Source: Rothia mucilaginosa (lineage in GTDB: Bacteria > Actinomycetota > Actinomycetes > Actinomycetales > Micrococcaceae). Taken from it: a DNA stretch of 64,000 bases. How positions within the stretch are numbered: position 1 is the stretch's first letter; each line of letters begins with the position of its first letter. This document shows, piece by piece, positions 1-9,297 of this stretch. The notes below the pieces were generated by a model that worked only from the letters and a program-made list of their open reading frames with translations, was not told where the DNA came from and did no database searches. The translations under genes were made by a program, and so were the position numbers. Location of the stretch: the NCBI RefSeq assembly GCF_019334805.1, contig NZ_CP079822.1, positions 1,302,001-1,366,000 of the forward strand. The letters are read 5' to 3'.

Positions 1-2508
1 CCGGAAGCTCACGGACATGTTCTCACATACCCAGCACAGATCAGCCAGTTTGCCTTCGTTGTTGATTTCGCCGTTTCAACCGTTCAGATTATTGCCTTTC
101 TCGCGGCTTCGCTCGCGCTATATGGTGCAAGCGGCGCCATCGCTGCGTTGCTCATCACTGGATTGGTATTCGTCAGCGTCCGTCTCATCAACTTGGTGGG
201 CCGACTATGGGAACAGTACGTCGCTCTAGAGGGAGAGCGTCGGCAGTGGATCCAGCGTGTAGCAAACGCGCTGCCTCGAGGGCAAAGCATCCCCAGCTGG
301 GGTACCGCCCTGGACAAGGTCGCTAGCATCCGAAACACCGAAGAGCAGCTTCTGCACAGACGAGTCCCGTTGCAGATCCTGAATGGATTCCTTGAACGGG
401 GAGCACTAACTGCGGTGCTCGCTGTGGTTGCGGTTCTCGGCGCGTGGCTCTGGCCATCCGCTCATTTCGGTGTTGGAATTATTTTGGCAGCCCGCTACCT
501 GTACGCAGCGGTGCAGAACAACATCGTAAACTATCGGGTTATTCGGCTCGCTGTGCCAATGATGCGTGAGCTCGACAAGCTCGAGTCGTCTCCAAATTGC
601 ACGGTTAAACAGCAGGACTGGGTGGGGCAGCCTTCAAATTCTAGAGAGGTGCTTGCCGCTACGTCTGAGCGCGCTGAAGCATTGCGCACATCCGTGACCA
701 CCCCCGATTCTGCTTTCGTACCACGCAACCCGGAAGTGTCCCATTCGGTGTTGTCAGCGTGGCGAGCTTCTGCTTCGCCACATCAGGTATCCCGGTTCAC
801 TAGCCTCGCTTTAGGTATGGGGCTCAGTGAGGATGTGATCGGGCGGTTCTGGCAAGACGCAACAACCTTGTCGTCAGGAGAGAGACACCGTGCTGCTGTC
901 GCTATCGTTTTGGCAGACAAACCGGACTGGCTAATTTTGGACGATACGTTCGCAGCGCTTGATCCTGTAGCACGAGAAGTGGTTGCCGAGAGGATCTTAG
1001 AGTGCGTGCCAACGTGCACACTTCTGGCAAGCTCGGAGGAGTACGTACCGAGTGCCTTCACCCCCGGCAATGATGCGAGGGTAGACCCTCTTGAGTTGCA
1101 GGCTCATAGCCCCGGGGCAGCTAAGGAGGCAGATGCTGGTTCGACGGATGTGAGCGAGGGACAGGACCTTCCTGACCCTGAGCCGAAGCGTGCCACATTC
1201 CGACGATCGGCCCTGTTGTTGTTTGGACCGCATTTGGTGTGGATTACGTGTGGCGCCCTACTCTTGAGCGGATCCGAAGTTGCTTTTGCAATGACGATTG
1301 CTCACAGTGATGGGCTGTCTGCTCAGGTTGCTGGAGTGTCAGCTGCTTGCGCACTGGCAGCAATTGTTGGGTCCGTCATGTTCTTTGGTCCGCTCTACTG
1401 GGCTCCCATCGCTAGGCTGAGCGATTTGCACGACCGGGTTATACGGAGGCTCGATCGATTCGCTAGTCCTAGAACAAGCGGTGCGGTCATGGGGCGGATG
1501 GGTGAAGACTTCTCCGACCTTCAGATGTCGGTGCCTAGCGCCCTGGGTTCGGTATTTATGGTCATTCTACAGACCTTTATGCTCATCGGAGGCGCAGTGG
1601 CCGGCGCCCCGCTGTTCATAATCGCTGTGTTGGCGGTAGCACCCCTAGCGATGCTTGCTATGCGTCAGGGTTCAAAGTGGATTCTCCCTGCCTCGACGAC
1701 GGCTGCCAATCGCCGAGGTGACTTCATCGGGGTGGCTGGTGCCCAGGCTGGCTTACACGCTGCGCCCGTCAGTGCAGGGCTGCGTCGGGCTGGAGAAGAA
1801 GCCTACGCTCATTCGGAGGCTGCATACGTCAGCAGCTCGATTCAGTTGGCGAACGTCTACGCACTGCGTACGGGACTGATTCAGTCGCTTGTGGTGTCAC
1901 TGAATGTTTCTGCAGTGGTATTGGCACTGATGGTCGAAGGATCGAACTCAGTGGTTGCTCCCGCGGTCGTAATATATTTTGCAGTAACTCTGTCATCTGG
2001 CATCCAATCTACGGTGGAGACGCTGCAACAGGTTGGTGTAGTCAGCTTGACTGCGGAGCGTGTTCGGATGCTTGAAGAGTACCGGGCCGACCGTTCTTAT
2101 CCGCCCGTGCGGTCTGCTGACCTGGCTCTGCTTGAGAGCGTTCTTGACTCTGGGTGTTCTATGGTTGCCTTGATTGGACCAACTGGCGCGGGGAAGTCCG
2201 TCATGCTTGATGCTCTATACCGTCGGTATCCCCAAGGCGAAGTGGTAATCGTACCAGATATCGATCCGTTCGCATCTGAAGCATCGAATTCGAGCGGGCT
2301 CATGCTTGCGCGTTCCGTGTTACGTGACGGCGCTGCCCGGCTTGTGTTGCTTGATGAGACCTTGAAGAGTCTCACTCCGTCAGAGGAGCGCACTGAGCTC
2401 GAATCGATGGCGTGCGCTATCGAGGGCAGCGACAAGCAGGTTGTGATTGTCCTTCACTCGCGCTCTAACCTTGATCGTTTCAAAGAAGTGGTGAATTTAG
2501 ATGAGTGA
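1..2508 (+). CDS. Fused ABC exporter (two TMD-NBD halves), 5' end outside window
   Basis: The frame is open from base 1, so the gene begins upstream; 835 residues are visible. It reads as a single-chain ABC exporter. The end of a first membrane domain (about residues 20-180) is followed by an ATPase segment with signature LSSGE (about residue 290) and Walker B LILDD (about 311), but I find no Walker A. A second membrane domain (about 400-660) is followed by an ATPase segment with Walker A GPTGAGKS (about 726), Walker B LVLLDE (about 781) and an H-loop-like LHS, but without a recognisable LSGGQ; only about 48 residues separate Walker A and B. The halves are therefore complementary. The cargo is unknown because the neighbouring genes lie outside the window; peptide export is only a guess. 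A 19-codon ORF overlaps its stop. Confidence 0.85.
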   Translation, partial: PEAHGHVLTYPAQISQFAFVVDFAVSTVQIIAFLAASLALYGASGAIAALLITGLVFVSVRLINLVGRLWEQYVALEGERRQWIQRVANALPRGQSIPSWGTALDKVASIRNTEEQLLHRRVPLQILNGFLERGALTAVLAVVAVLGAWLWPSAHFGVGIILAARYLYAAVQNNIVNYRVIRLAVPMMRELDKLESSPNCTVKQQDWVGQPSNSREVLAATSERAEALRTSVTTPDSAFVPRNPEVSHSVLSAWRASASPHQVSRFTSLALGMGLSEDVIGRFWQDATTLSSGERHRAAVAIVLADKPDWLILDDTFAALDPVAREVVAERILECVPTCTLLASSEEYVPSAFTPGNDARVDPLELQAHSPGAAKEADAGSTDVSEGQDLPDPEPKRATFRRSALLLFGPHLVWITCGALLLSGSEVAFAMTIAHSDGLSAQVAGVSAACALAAIVGSVMFFGPLYWAPIARLSDLHDRVIRRLDRFASPRTSGAVMGRMGEDFSDLQMSVPSALGSVFMVILQTFMLIGGAVAGAPLFIIAVLAVAPLAMLAMRQGSKWILPASTTAANRRGDFIGVAGAQAGLHAAPVSAGLRRAGEEAYAHSEAAYVSSSIQLANVYALRTGLIQSLVVSLNVSAVVLALMVEGSNSVVAPAVVIYFAVTLSSGIQSTVETLQQVGVVSLTAERVRMLEEYRADRSYPPVRSADLALLESVLDSGCSMVALIGPTGAGKSVMLDALYRRYPQGEVVIVPDIDPFASEASNSSGLMLARSVLRDGAARLVLLDETLKSLTPSEERTELESMACAIEGSDKQVVIVLHSRSNLDRFKEVVNLDE

Positions 2509-2560
2509 GCTGACCCAAGTACTACGTTTTTCTCCAAGAACTATCGAGGACGAAATGTGA
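2501..2560 (+). pseudogene. 19-codon ORF overlapping the ABC gene stop (possible gene remnant)
   Basis: An ATG lies inside the stop region of the ABC gene (ATGAGTGA overlap, 8 nt), the arrangement typical of translationally coupled operon genes. The reading frame ends after 19 codons. It may be the stub of a former downstream operon gene or a chance ORF. The peptide has no recognisable motif. Confidence 0.25.
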
Positions 2561-2782
2561 ATCTATAGGGCCAAACCTATAGCCTGGACCGATTCGTCGG
2601 TGGCACTTCTGAACGAGTACGGCGCCACACTGTGCACACCCGCCCCTCCTGCCCCCGATAATGCCCTGATACCGCCCGCGATAAAAACCCCCCGTTAAAA
2701 ACACGGTCGGGGCCGTCTCGCACGCAGGCTCGAAAAGTGCGAGAATGGAGCAGAAAAGAAAACTACGAAAGAAGATACTTTC

Positions 2783-3919
2783 ATGCTTATTCTCGTTGTG
2801 AACGCCGGTTCTTCCTCCCTGAAGTACCAGGTGCGTGACACCTCCCTGCCCGAGGCAGAGCAGATGCTGACCTCCGGCCTCGTCGAAAACATCGGCACCG
2901 ACGTGCCCAACCACGAAGTCGCATTCGACATCATGTCCGAGAAGCTTGAGCCCGTCCTGCACGGCCGCGAGCTGCAGGCAGTCGGCCACCGCGTGGTGCA
3001 GGGTGCAGAGAAGTTCACCCACCCCACCCTGCTGACCGAGGAAGTTGTCCAGCAGATCGACGACCTCTCCCCGCTGGCACCGCTGCACAACCCCGCACAC
3101 GTTCAGGGCATGCGCGCAGCAATGCACAAGTGGCCCTCCCTGCCGCAGGTCGCTATCTTCGACACCGCGTTCCACTCCACCATGCCCGAAGAAGCATGGC
3201 GCTACGCAATCCCCTACGACCTGGCTGACAAGTACAGCATCCGCCGCTACGGCTTCCACGGCACCAGCCACGAGTACGTCTCCCACGTTGCAGCTGACAT
3301 GCTCGGCATTGCACGTGACGAGTTCAACGGTATCGTCGCACACCTCGGTAACGGTGCGTCCGTGACCGCTGTGAAGGGCGGCAAGTCCGTCGACACCTCC
3401 ATGGGCTACACCCCGCTGGCTGGCCTGATTATGGGTACCCGCTCCGGCGACATTGACCCCTCGGCACTGACCACTATTCTGGTTCGTGAGGGCATCGACG
3501 GTGCCCGCCTGGACACCATTCTGAACAAGGAGTCCGGCCTGCTCGCACTGGCTGGCTCCAACGACATGCGTAAGGTCGTTGAGGCTGCACAGTCCGGTGA
3601 CGAGCGTGCACAGCTCGCACTGGACATGACCTCCTACCGCCTGATGAAGTACATTGGCGGCTACAACCTGGTTGTTGGCGGCGCGCAGGCACTGATCTTC
3701 ACCGCAGGTATCGGTGAGAACTCCGGCGACTTCCGCAAGCTGGTCCTGGACCGCCTCGGCGCACTGGGCATCAAGTACAACGAGGAGGAGAACGCTAAGC
3801 GTTCCCCCGAGCCGCGCGTGATTTCCACCGAGGATTCCGCTATCAAGGTGCTGGTCATCCCCACCAACGAGGAGAAGGCTATCGCTGAGGCTACCGAGGA
3901 ACTCGTCAAGAGCCTCTAA
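2783..3919 (+). CDS. ackA: Acetate kinase
   Basis: This enzyme transfers phosphate between acetyl phosphate and ADP, giving ATP and acetate in overflow metabolism. The 378-residue length is near the family norm of about 400. Family signatures are present in order: VNAGSSSLKY at the N-terminus, GFHGTSHEYVS, HLGNGASV, GYTPLAGLIMGTRSGDID and FTAGIGENS. The start has a purine-rich ribosome binding site (gaaagaaga) about 7 nt upstream. The usual partner gene pta is not immediately upstream, where the ABC exporter sits instead. A hairpin terminator follows, so it appears monocistronic. Confidence 0.97.
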   Translation: MLILVVNAGSSSLKYQVRDTSLPEAEQMLTSGLVENIGTDVPNHEVAFDIMSEKLEPVLHGRELQAVGHRVVQGAEKFTHPTLLTEEVVQQIDDLSPLAPLHNPAHVQGMRAAMHKWPSLPQVAIFDTAFHSTMPEEAWRYAIPYDLADKYSIRRYGFHGTSHEYVSHVAADMLGIARDEFNGIVAHLGNGASVTAVKGGKSVDTSMGYTPLAGLIMGTRSGDIDPSALTTILVREGIDGARLDTILNKESGLLALAGSNDMRKVVEAAQSGDERAQLALDMTSYRLMKYIGGYNLVVGGAQALIFTAGIGENSGDFRKLVLDRLGALGIKYNEEENAKRSPEPRVISTEDSAIKVLVIPTNEEKAIAEATEELVKSL

Positions 3920-3960
3920 GCCCCACGCACCCCGCCGTGTAGGCGGCTCAGCGTAAAGTT

Positions 3961-4006
3961 ATCCGCCGTAGCGCCCCGTCCTGTATGGGTGCTGCGGCGG
4001 ATTTCT
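3961..4006 (+). terminator. Terminator after ackA
   Basis: The arms atccgccgtagcgccc and gggtgctgcggcggat pair with two wobble positions and are followed by tttctt. Confidence 0.75.
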
Positions 4007-4180
4007 TATGCCCGCAAGGCGGTGCGCCTCTGAGTCTCTGCACTGCGAATCCCTGCACAGTGGCGCACTGTAGCGTCGCGAATGGGCATTCTATGAGAAA
4101 AAGCGCATTCACATTCACTAGTAAGTGCCCAAAAACGATAGAGTGGAATCAGATAACACTCGATACGAAGCGGACGAGAC

Positions 4181-5773
4181 ATGACTCAACCTCCTGAAAA
4201 CCACCAGCAGCCCGGCGGGCAGTTCAACGCCCAGCCCGGCCAGCAGGCATTCCGTGCCCCCGGTGACCCCCTCCCGCAGGACCTCTCCGCCGGCTGGCTT
4301 CCCGAAGACGAGCGCCAGAAGCCGGTCAGCCCCCTGCCCCAGCCGAAGCTCTTCGCCTACCAGTCGATGCTGCCGCCGAAGGTGCTGCACGCACTGCGTC
4401 ACCCCTCCGAAATTCCGTGGCTGGTCGCCGCCTACGCGGTCACTGCGGTCGGCTACATTGTGCTGTTCATGGCGATGGCTGACCTGTTCAGCTCGATGAT
4501 GCGCTACTTCTTCAGGTCTGGTGAAGAATCGATGCACACGCCTTATGTGGGTAGCACCGCTGCAAGCCTGCAGGAGACAATTTACCAGGTGGTTGCCATC
4601 CTCCTTATGGGTCCGCTTGTTGTCTTCATTGGGCGTGCTATTTTCTACGCTAAGCAGCGTGTGAACGGTGTGCGCATCACCCCGACCCAGTTCCCCGAGG
4701 CGTACCAGATGATTGCCGAAGCAGCTGAGGCTGCGGGTCTGCGCCGTGTGCCGGATGCGTACGTTATCAGCGGTAACGGCACCATCAACGCGTTCGCGGC
4801 AGGTCATGGTTTCCGTCGCTACATCGGTCTGTACTCTGATCTGTTCGAAGTCGGTGGTAAGTCCCGCGACCCGCAGGCGTTGCGCTTCATTATCGGTCAC
4901 GAGGTAGGCCACATCGCCGCAGGTCACGTTGGTTATTTCCGTGTAATTTTCACGGCACTCTTCGGCCAGATTCCGATGCTGTCGAGTGCGTTGTCCCGCT
5001 CGCAGGAGTACACCGCCGACAACTTCGGCTACCGCTTCTGCCCCGAGGGCGCTGAGGGCGCCGTCAAGGTGCTTGCGGCGGGTAAGTACCTGAACAAGCA
5101 GGTTAACTTCGATGAGCTTGCCGACCGTGCCGTCACTGACCGAGGCCTTGCCGTATGGTACGTGAACCTCATCGCGAGCCACCCCGTTCTCACTTGGCGT
5201 GCGCACGCGCTGCGTGACCGTACCCAGCCCGGCCGCCTGTTCTGGCGCCCGACGGAGAACCCGGTCAAGGACGCCGCACCGCGCGTTCCTGTCCTGATCC
5301 CGGCGGCGGAGCCGGTGCACATGTGGCCCGACCCGATTCAGTCCACCGAGTTCATGCGTGAACACCAGGACGCGTGGGCTGACTACACCCTGGAAACCGT
5401 GGACGTGTACCCCAAGCCTGAGAACGGCCCCGCGTTCGATGCTAACTCTACGCTGTTCGCTGGCTGGCTCACCGAGCAGGCTCGTGCTTTCCACGGTCAG
5501 CGTTGGGATGCGTACGCTGCCGCCGGTGGTGCGCCGGCACCGGGTGCTCCCGGTGGCCCGCAGGCGCCCGGTCAGCCGGGTGCGCCTCAGCCTAATTTTG
5601 GTGGCGCACAGCCGAACTTTGGCGAGTCCCAGCCCGGTAATACTCAGCCCGGTTACGGCCAGTACGGCAGTAGCCAGTACGGCACTGACTCTGCCACCCC
5701 GAACCAGTACGGTAGCTCCTCTGAGGGCGGCTCGTACGGTCAGGGTTACGGCTTCGATAATGATAAGAAGTAG
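4181..5773 (+). CDS. M48-family membrane zinc metallopeptidase with low-complexity tail
   Basis: A 530-residue integral membrane protease of the HtpX/Ste24-like M48 family. Two hydrophobic segments lie near residues 85-110 and 128-150. The zinc motif HEVGH sits at about residue 240, and a downstream SQEYTADNFG (about 275) supplies the third ligand Glu. The N-terminal 60 residues are rich in Pro and Gln. The last 90 or so are rich in Gly, Gln, Tyr, Pro and Ser, with repeated QYG/GYGQ units, unlike the catalytic core. The family degrades misfolded or selected membrane proteins; the substrate here is unknown. It is monocistronic, with a terminator on each side. Confidence 0.88.
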   Translation: MTQPPENHQQPGGQFNAQPGQQAFRAPGDPLPQDLSAGWLPEDERQKPVSPLPQPKLFAYQSMLPPKVLHALRHPSEIPWLVAAYAVTAVGYIVLFMAMADLFSSMMRYFFRSGEESMHTPYVGSTAASLQETIYQVVAILLMGPLVVFIGRAIFYAKQRVNGVRITPTQFPEAYQMIAEAAEAAGLRRVPDAYVISGNGTINAFAAGHGFRRYIGLYSDLFEVGGKSRDPQALRFIIGHEVGHIAAGHVGYFRVIFTALFGQIPMLSSALSRSQEYTADNFGYRFCPEGAEGAVKVLAAGKYLNKQVNFDELADRAVTDRGLAVWYVNLIASHPVLTWRAHALRDRTQPGRLFWRPTENPVKDAAPRVPVLIPAAEPVHMWPDPIQSTEFMREHQDAWADYTLETVDVYPKPENGPAFDANSTLFAGWLTEQARAFHGQRWDAYAAAGGAPAPGAPGGPQAPGQPGAPQPNFGGAQPNFGESQPGNTQPGYGQYGSSQYGTDSATPNQYGSSSEGGSYGQGYGFDNDKK

Positions 5774-5817
5774 TTCCTGAGCTGTAGGCCCAAGAACCTA
5801 GGCCCAAGAACCTTGAT

Positions 5818-5854
5818 GAACCCGCCGGGATGCACGATGCATCCCGGCGGGTTC
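5818..5854 (+). terminator. Hairpin terminator after the M48 gene
   Basis: A perfect 17-bp stem (gaacccgccgggatgca) closes a 3-nt loop. There is no long U-run on either side. A short direct repeat, taggcccaagaacc, occurs twice just before it (about 5785-5812). Confidence 0.7.
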
Positions 5855-5943
5855 AGCCGTTAACTGCCTCGTGCGCGACCCTCAGGTGAGAAGGTGCGCC
5901 CGTCACTGCATCCGCCGCGTGCCGCGGTCATAGAATGGAAACC

Positions 5944-6933
5944 ATGCTTTCATCACCTCGCTCCATCAAGCTCGACCCGCTGCTGACCATGCTCATTAGC
6001 GCGGTTATCCTCGCAATTATTGTGCCGGCGCGCGGCGACTTCGCCGACTGGTTCAGCACCGGAACGAAGTTCGCGGTCGCCCTGCTGTTCTACCTGTACG
6101 GCGCTCGCCTCTCCACCGCGGAGGCTATTCGCGGCCTGACCCACTGGCGTCTGCACCTGATGATTCTGAGCTGCACGTTCGTGCTGTTCCCCCTGGTCGG
6201 TTTGGCGCTCTCACCGCTGCGTCTTGTGCTCGGTGATGGGCTGTACATGGGCATTCTGTTCTTAACCTTTGTGCCCTCGACCGTGCAGGCGTCAATCGCG
6301 TTCACCTCGATTGCGGGCGGTAACGTGGCGGCGGCGATTGTGAGCGCCTCGCTCTCCTCGATTGTGGGTGTGGTGGCGACCCCGCTGCTCGCCATGCTGC
6401 TGATGAACACGGGGCATATTGAGTTCTCCGGAACGGTCTTCCTGGATATCGCCATTCAGCTGTTTCTGCCGTTCGTGCTCGGCCAGCTGACGCGCCGCTG
6501 GGTGGGGGAGTTCGCCAAGAAGCCGACCACCAAGTGGTTGGATAAGTTCTCGGTCATGATGATTGTGTATTCGGCGTTCTCTGCCTCGGTGGTGCAGGGC
6601 GTGTGGACGCGCGTGGCGTGGTGGCAGATCGTGCTGCTGGTCGTGCTCATGGCGATTATCGTGGTGTTCATGCTGTGGCTGACCGACCAGCTGGCTAAGC
6701 GCCTGGGCTTCAACCGTGCCGACCGCATTACGATTCAGTTCTGCGGTTCGAAGAAGTCGCTGGCGGCTGGCCTGCCGATGGCAATCATTATTTTTGGTGC
6801 GGGCTCGCTGGGTCTGATGATGCTGCCGATCATGATTTTCCATCAGGTTCAGTTGATGATTTGTACCTGGCTTGCGGGCCGCTATGCGCGCCTGGATGTG
6901 GTGGGTGCCGCCTCCGCGAAGGAAGTTCAGTAG
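5944..6933 (+). CDS. Bile acid:sodium symporter (SBF/BASS)-family transporter
   Basis: A 329-residue, very hydrophobic protein with about nine to ten predicted membrane spans. It resembles the BASS/SBF family, including segments such as FVPSTVQASIAFTSIAGGN and FCGSKKSLAAGLPMA. That second motif is typical of the YfeH-like branch, so the substrate is probably an organic anion taken up with sodium, though it cannot be read from sequence. I prefer the ATG at 5944 to the one at 5935 because a TAGAAT hexamer ends 7 nt before 5944 and overlaps the earlier ATG. No Shine-Dalgarno is evident, so the mRNA is probably leaderless. Confidence 0.85.
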   Translation: MLSSPRSIKLDPLLTMLISAVILAIIVPARGDFADWFSTGTKFAVALLFYLYGARLSTAEAIRGLTHWRLHLMILSCTFVLFPLVGLALSPLRLVLGDGLYMGILFLTFVPSTVQASIAFTSIAGGNVAAAIVSASLSSIVGVVATPLLAMLLMNTGHIEFSGTVFLDIAIQLFLPFVLGQLTRRWVGEFAKKPTTKWLDKFSVMMIVYSAFSASVVQGVWTRVAWWQIVLLVVLMAIIVVFMLWLTDQLAKRLGFNRADRITIQFCGSKKSLAAGLPMAIIIFGAGSLGLMMLPIMIFHQVQLMICTWLAGRYARLDVVGAASAKEVQ

Positions 6934-7522
6934 GGGCTTGAACCCTATCTGCCGGGGTGCTCGGCGGGTGCTATTGGGGGCCTCTGAGCCTGTGAGATAA
7001 GCCTCTGATGAGGGGTTTTAATGGGTTCTTTGGGACTGGATGACCTGTCTATGAAGTGATATAGCGCGCATTCATCGAAAAACTCTCTGACTAGTGCATT
7101 TGTGTGCAAAATGTGGTATTAGTACTGGTCAGTTGGTTTTCTGTGGGTTATATGCACTCTATTGCATCAAAGTGACCGGCGAGACAATCAACACTATCGG
7201 GTGTTGAGCGGCGAAAAAGCCCCAATTTTGCCCTAGAATATTTTGTCGATGGGTTAGACAGATTTGCATCCTGTATGCAAGAATTTATGACTCATGTGGG
7301 AATGGTTGAGATTCACTCCCTCACACCGCCCACGAGCATTGATGCAGCGGATTCACTCCCCGCCCGCATCCCGCACCGGAAGAGACTCACTCACTCAACC
7401 GGAAGGAAGCTCAAAACCATTTATTCACTCAAACACAACTGGATACACTCAGCTTAATGACGCGCTTAGATTCCATCTATGCGCTAATCGCTGTCTGTAT
7501 CCGCCAAGAAAGAGGACACTCC
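6934..7522. other. Non-coding stretch upstream of first beta-helix gene
   Basis: About 590 bp without a convincing gene. The central part (about 7030-7270) is AT-richer and probably holds the promoter. The last 200 bp contain repeats of ATTCACTC or close variants at about 7311, 7351, 7387 and 7423. Similar repeats precede the second beta-helix paralogue. Confidence 0.5.
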
Positions 7523-8869
7523 ATGGCTACCATCATGAGCGTGAACGTATGCGATTCCAAGTACAACGCTGACCCCACCGGCGTACGAGACTCCACTAGT
7601 GCTATCCAGAAGGCTATCGATGATGTTGCTGCGCAGGGCGGCGGCTCCGTGGAGATTCCCGGCGGCATGTACCGCGTCTCCTACCCCTTCATCGAAATGA
7701 AGCACCGCGTCGAGATCTTCGGCCACGGTCAGGCAACCCGAATCGTCGCTTTCACCGACAAGGGTATTCCCTCCACCAAGAACGGTAGCTACGAATGCAC
7801 CGGCGTTTTCCACACCGGTAGCTACACCACCCCCATGAGCGGTGGCACCAACCAGAACAAGCCCATGCGTATGGGCGTGCGTGACCTGTTCATCCGCACC
7901 AACAAGTACAACCTGCCGCTGGATTCTAAGAGCAACCAGATTTTCCTGGAGAAGCACACCCAGCCCGTCGACAACGTTGCAGGCGTCATCTTCCACACCC
8001 GCATTGCGGACGCTAACCCCGGTGAGCCGGACGCAGTGCCCACCCTGTCCAACATCGAAATCTGGGACACCGCCATTGGCGTTGCGATCCTGGGCCTGGA
8101 CGACCAGGGCATGAAGATTGACAAGATCCGCATCCGCCAGACCCTGCGCCAGGGCCTGCTGGTCGGTAAGCCCGTCGGCCACCCGCTGCGCCCCCGTGAG
8201 GGTGACACCCCCGGTGCGGCAGATAACAAGTTCTCCATGATTGACGTTTCTGACGCAAACATGAGCTTCGGCACCTACGCGGGCATCGAGATTTACACTT
8301 CTCAGTCCAAGTTCGAGGCGTCCACCAGCTGGTTCAACAAGCGCAACCAGGGTAAGAACGCCCTGTACGAGGTGAAGACCCGCCACGTGGGTGCAGGCTG
8401 GTTTATTCAGGGCACCCGTAACATGTTCATTGGCTGCACCGCCCAGGAGAACGCCGGTCACGGCTGGCTCGTGGAGTGGGGCAACAACCAGTTCATTGGT
8501 TGCCTGGGCGAGTCTTCCAGCTTCCAGGACGCTGTTACTGGCGCTGCTCGAGGTGACGAGGCGGCGAACTGGTACATTGGCCGTAACGCACGCGGTAGCC
8601 GCTTCGTGGCTCCTCGTTCGCACAACCCTTACAGCTGGGCGAAGGCTTCCCTGTACGGTTTCTACATTGAGAACAACATTCGCGATATGCACATTACGAC
8701 TGCGTCCGCGAAGGATGACCGTATTGGTGAGAACAACATGGTCGGCCGCCGTGTTCACGTGACCGGCGCTATGGGCGATAACGTGCTCATTGAGGTGGAT
8801 CATATTCGCCACGCGACTTTCGCGCCGAAGCAGCTGGAGAAGCGCGGCAACGGCGTGTTCATGGGCTAA
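7523..8869 (+). CDS. Right-handed beta-helix (pectate-lyase-3-like) protein, paralogue 1
   Basis: A 448-residue protein. The N-terminal segment (about residues 10-45) with ADPTGVRDSTSAIQKAI and QGGGSVEIPGGMYRV is the hallmark of the pectate_lyase_3 / glycosyl hydrolase 28-like beta-helix superfamily. The rest contains helix-rung-like repeats such as MFIGCTAQENAGHGWLVEW. Family members bind or cleave polysaccharides, for example in phage tailspikes and pectin-active enzymes; the substrate here is unknown. There is no signal peptide or transmembrane segment. The ATG at 7523 was chosen over an upstream in-frame start because aagaaagagg lies 7 nt before it. A paralogue follows 428 bp downstream. 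Confidence 0.8.
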   Translation: MATIMSVNVCDSKYNADPTGVRDSTSAIQKAIDDVAAQGGGSVEIPGGMYRVSYPFIEMKHRVEIFGHGQATRIVAFTDKGIPSTKNGSYECTGVFHTGSYTTPMSGGTNQNKPMRMGVRDLFIRTNKYNLPLDSKSNQIFLEKHTQPVDNVAGVIFHTRIADANPGEPDAVPTLSNIEIWDTAIGVAILGLDDQGMKIDKIRIRQTLRQGLLVGKPVGHPLRPREGDTPGAADNKFSMIDVSDANMSFGTYAGIEIYTSQSKFEASTSWFNKRNQGKNALYEVKTRHVGAGWFIQGTRNMFIGCTAQENAGHGWLVEWGNNQFIGCLGESSSFQDAVTGAARGDEAANWYIGRNARGSRFVAPRSHNPYSWAKASLYGFYIENNIRDMHITTASAKDDRIGENNMVGRRVHVTGAMGDNVLIEVDHIRHATFAPKQLEKRGNGVFMG

Positions 8870-8931
8870 CCCTCACGGGTTAGGCTCTGCGAGCTGAGGC
8901 TCGTGATCACAAAATCTTAAAACGCATACGT

Positions 8932-8968
8932 CCGAGGGGCGGGGAGTAATCCCCGCCCCTCGGCGTTT
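8932..8968 (+). terminator. Terminator after beta-helix paralogue 1
   Basis: A perfect 14-bp stem (ccgaggggcgggga) with a 4-nt loop, followed by cgttt. Confidence 0.85.
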
Positions 8969-9297
8969 AACCCGCCCATAAAATGGCAGAAAAACAGCCG
9001 AAAAACTGTAGAAAAACGGGGTAGGGGAGCAGGCATCACAGTGCCCGGTCATCGCCTCCACACGCCCAATGCGGTACCCTTGAGCAGGGAGGCAGGTCTG
9101 CCGGTGCACAGGCCCGCACACGCCAACACATCCGCAGAAATGCGCCCAACACACCGCACCACACAAACTCAACACTGCACCCACGCAGCACCGTATTCAC
9201 CGCTGCCGTATTCACTTACAGCCGTATTCACTCAATTCACTCACCCGCGCCGCCTTCAGCACCGAACGCGGTACCCATCGAAAGAATTGAGCCCCTC
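8969..9297. promoter_or_regulatory. Leader of paralogue 2 with three CCGTATTCAC repeats
   Basis: No gene is evident. CCGTATTCAC occurs at 9191-9200, 9206-9215 and 9222-9231, spaced 15 and 16 bp, and is followed by ATTCACTCACCC. These may be binding sites for a regulator shared by the two beta-helix genes. This is inference from the repetition only. Confidence 0.4.

Noticed and set aside
2688..2727. Hairpin ccccccgt...acggtcgggg between the ABC gene and ackA
   Set aside because: The stem is interrupted by two unpaired bases and has no T-run, so I did not call it a terminator.
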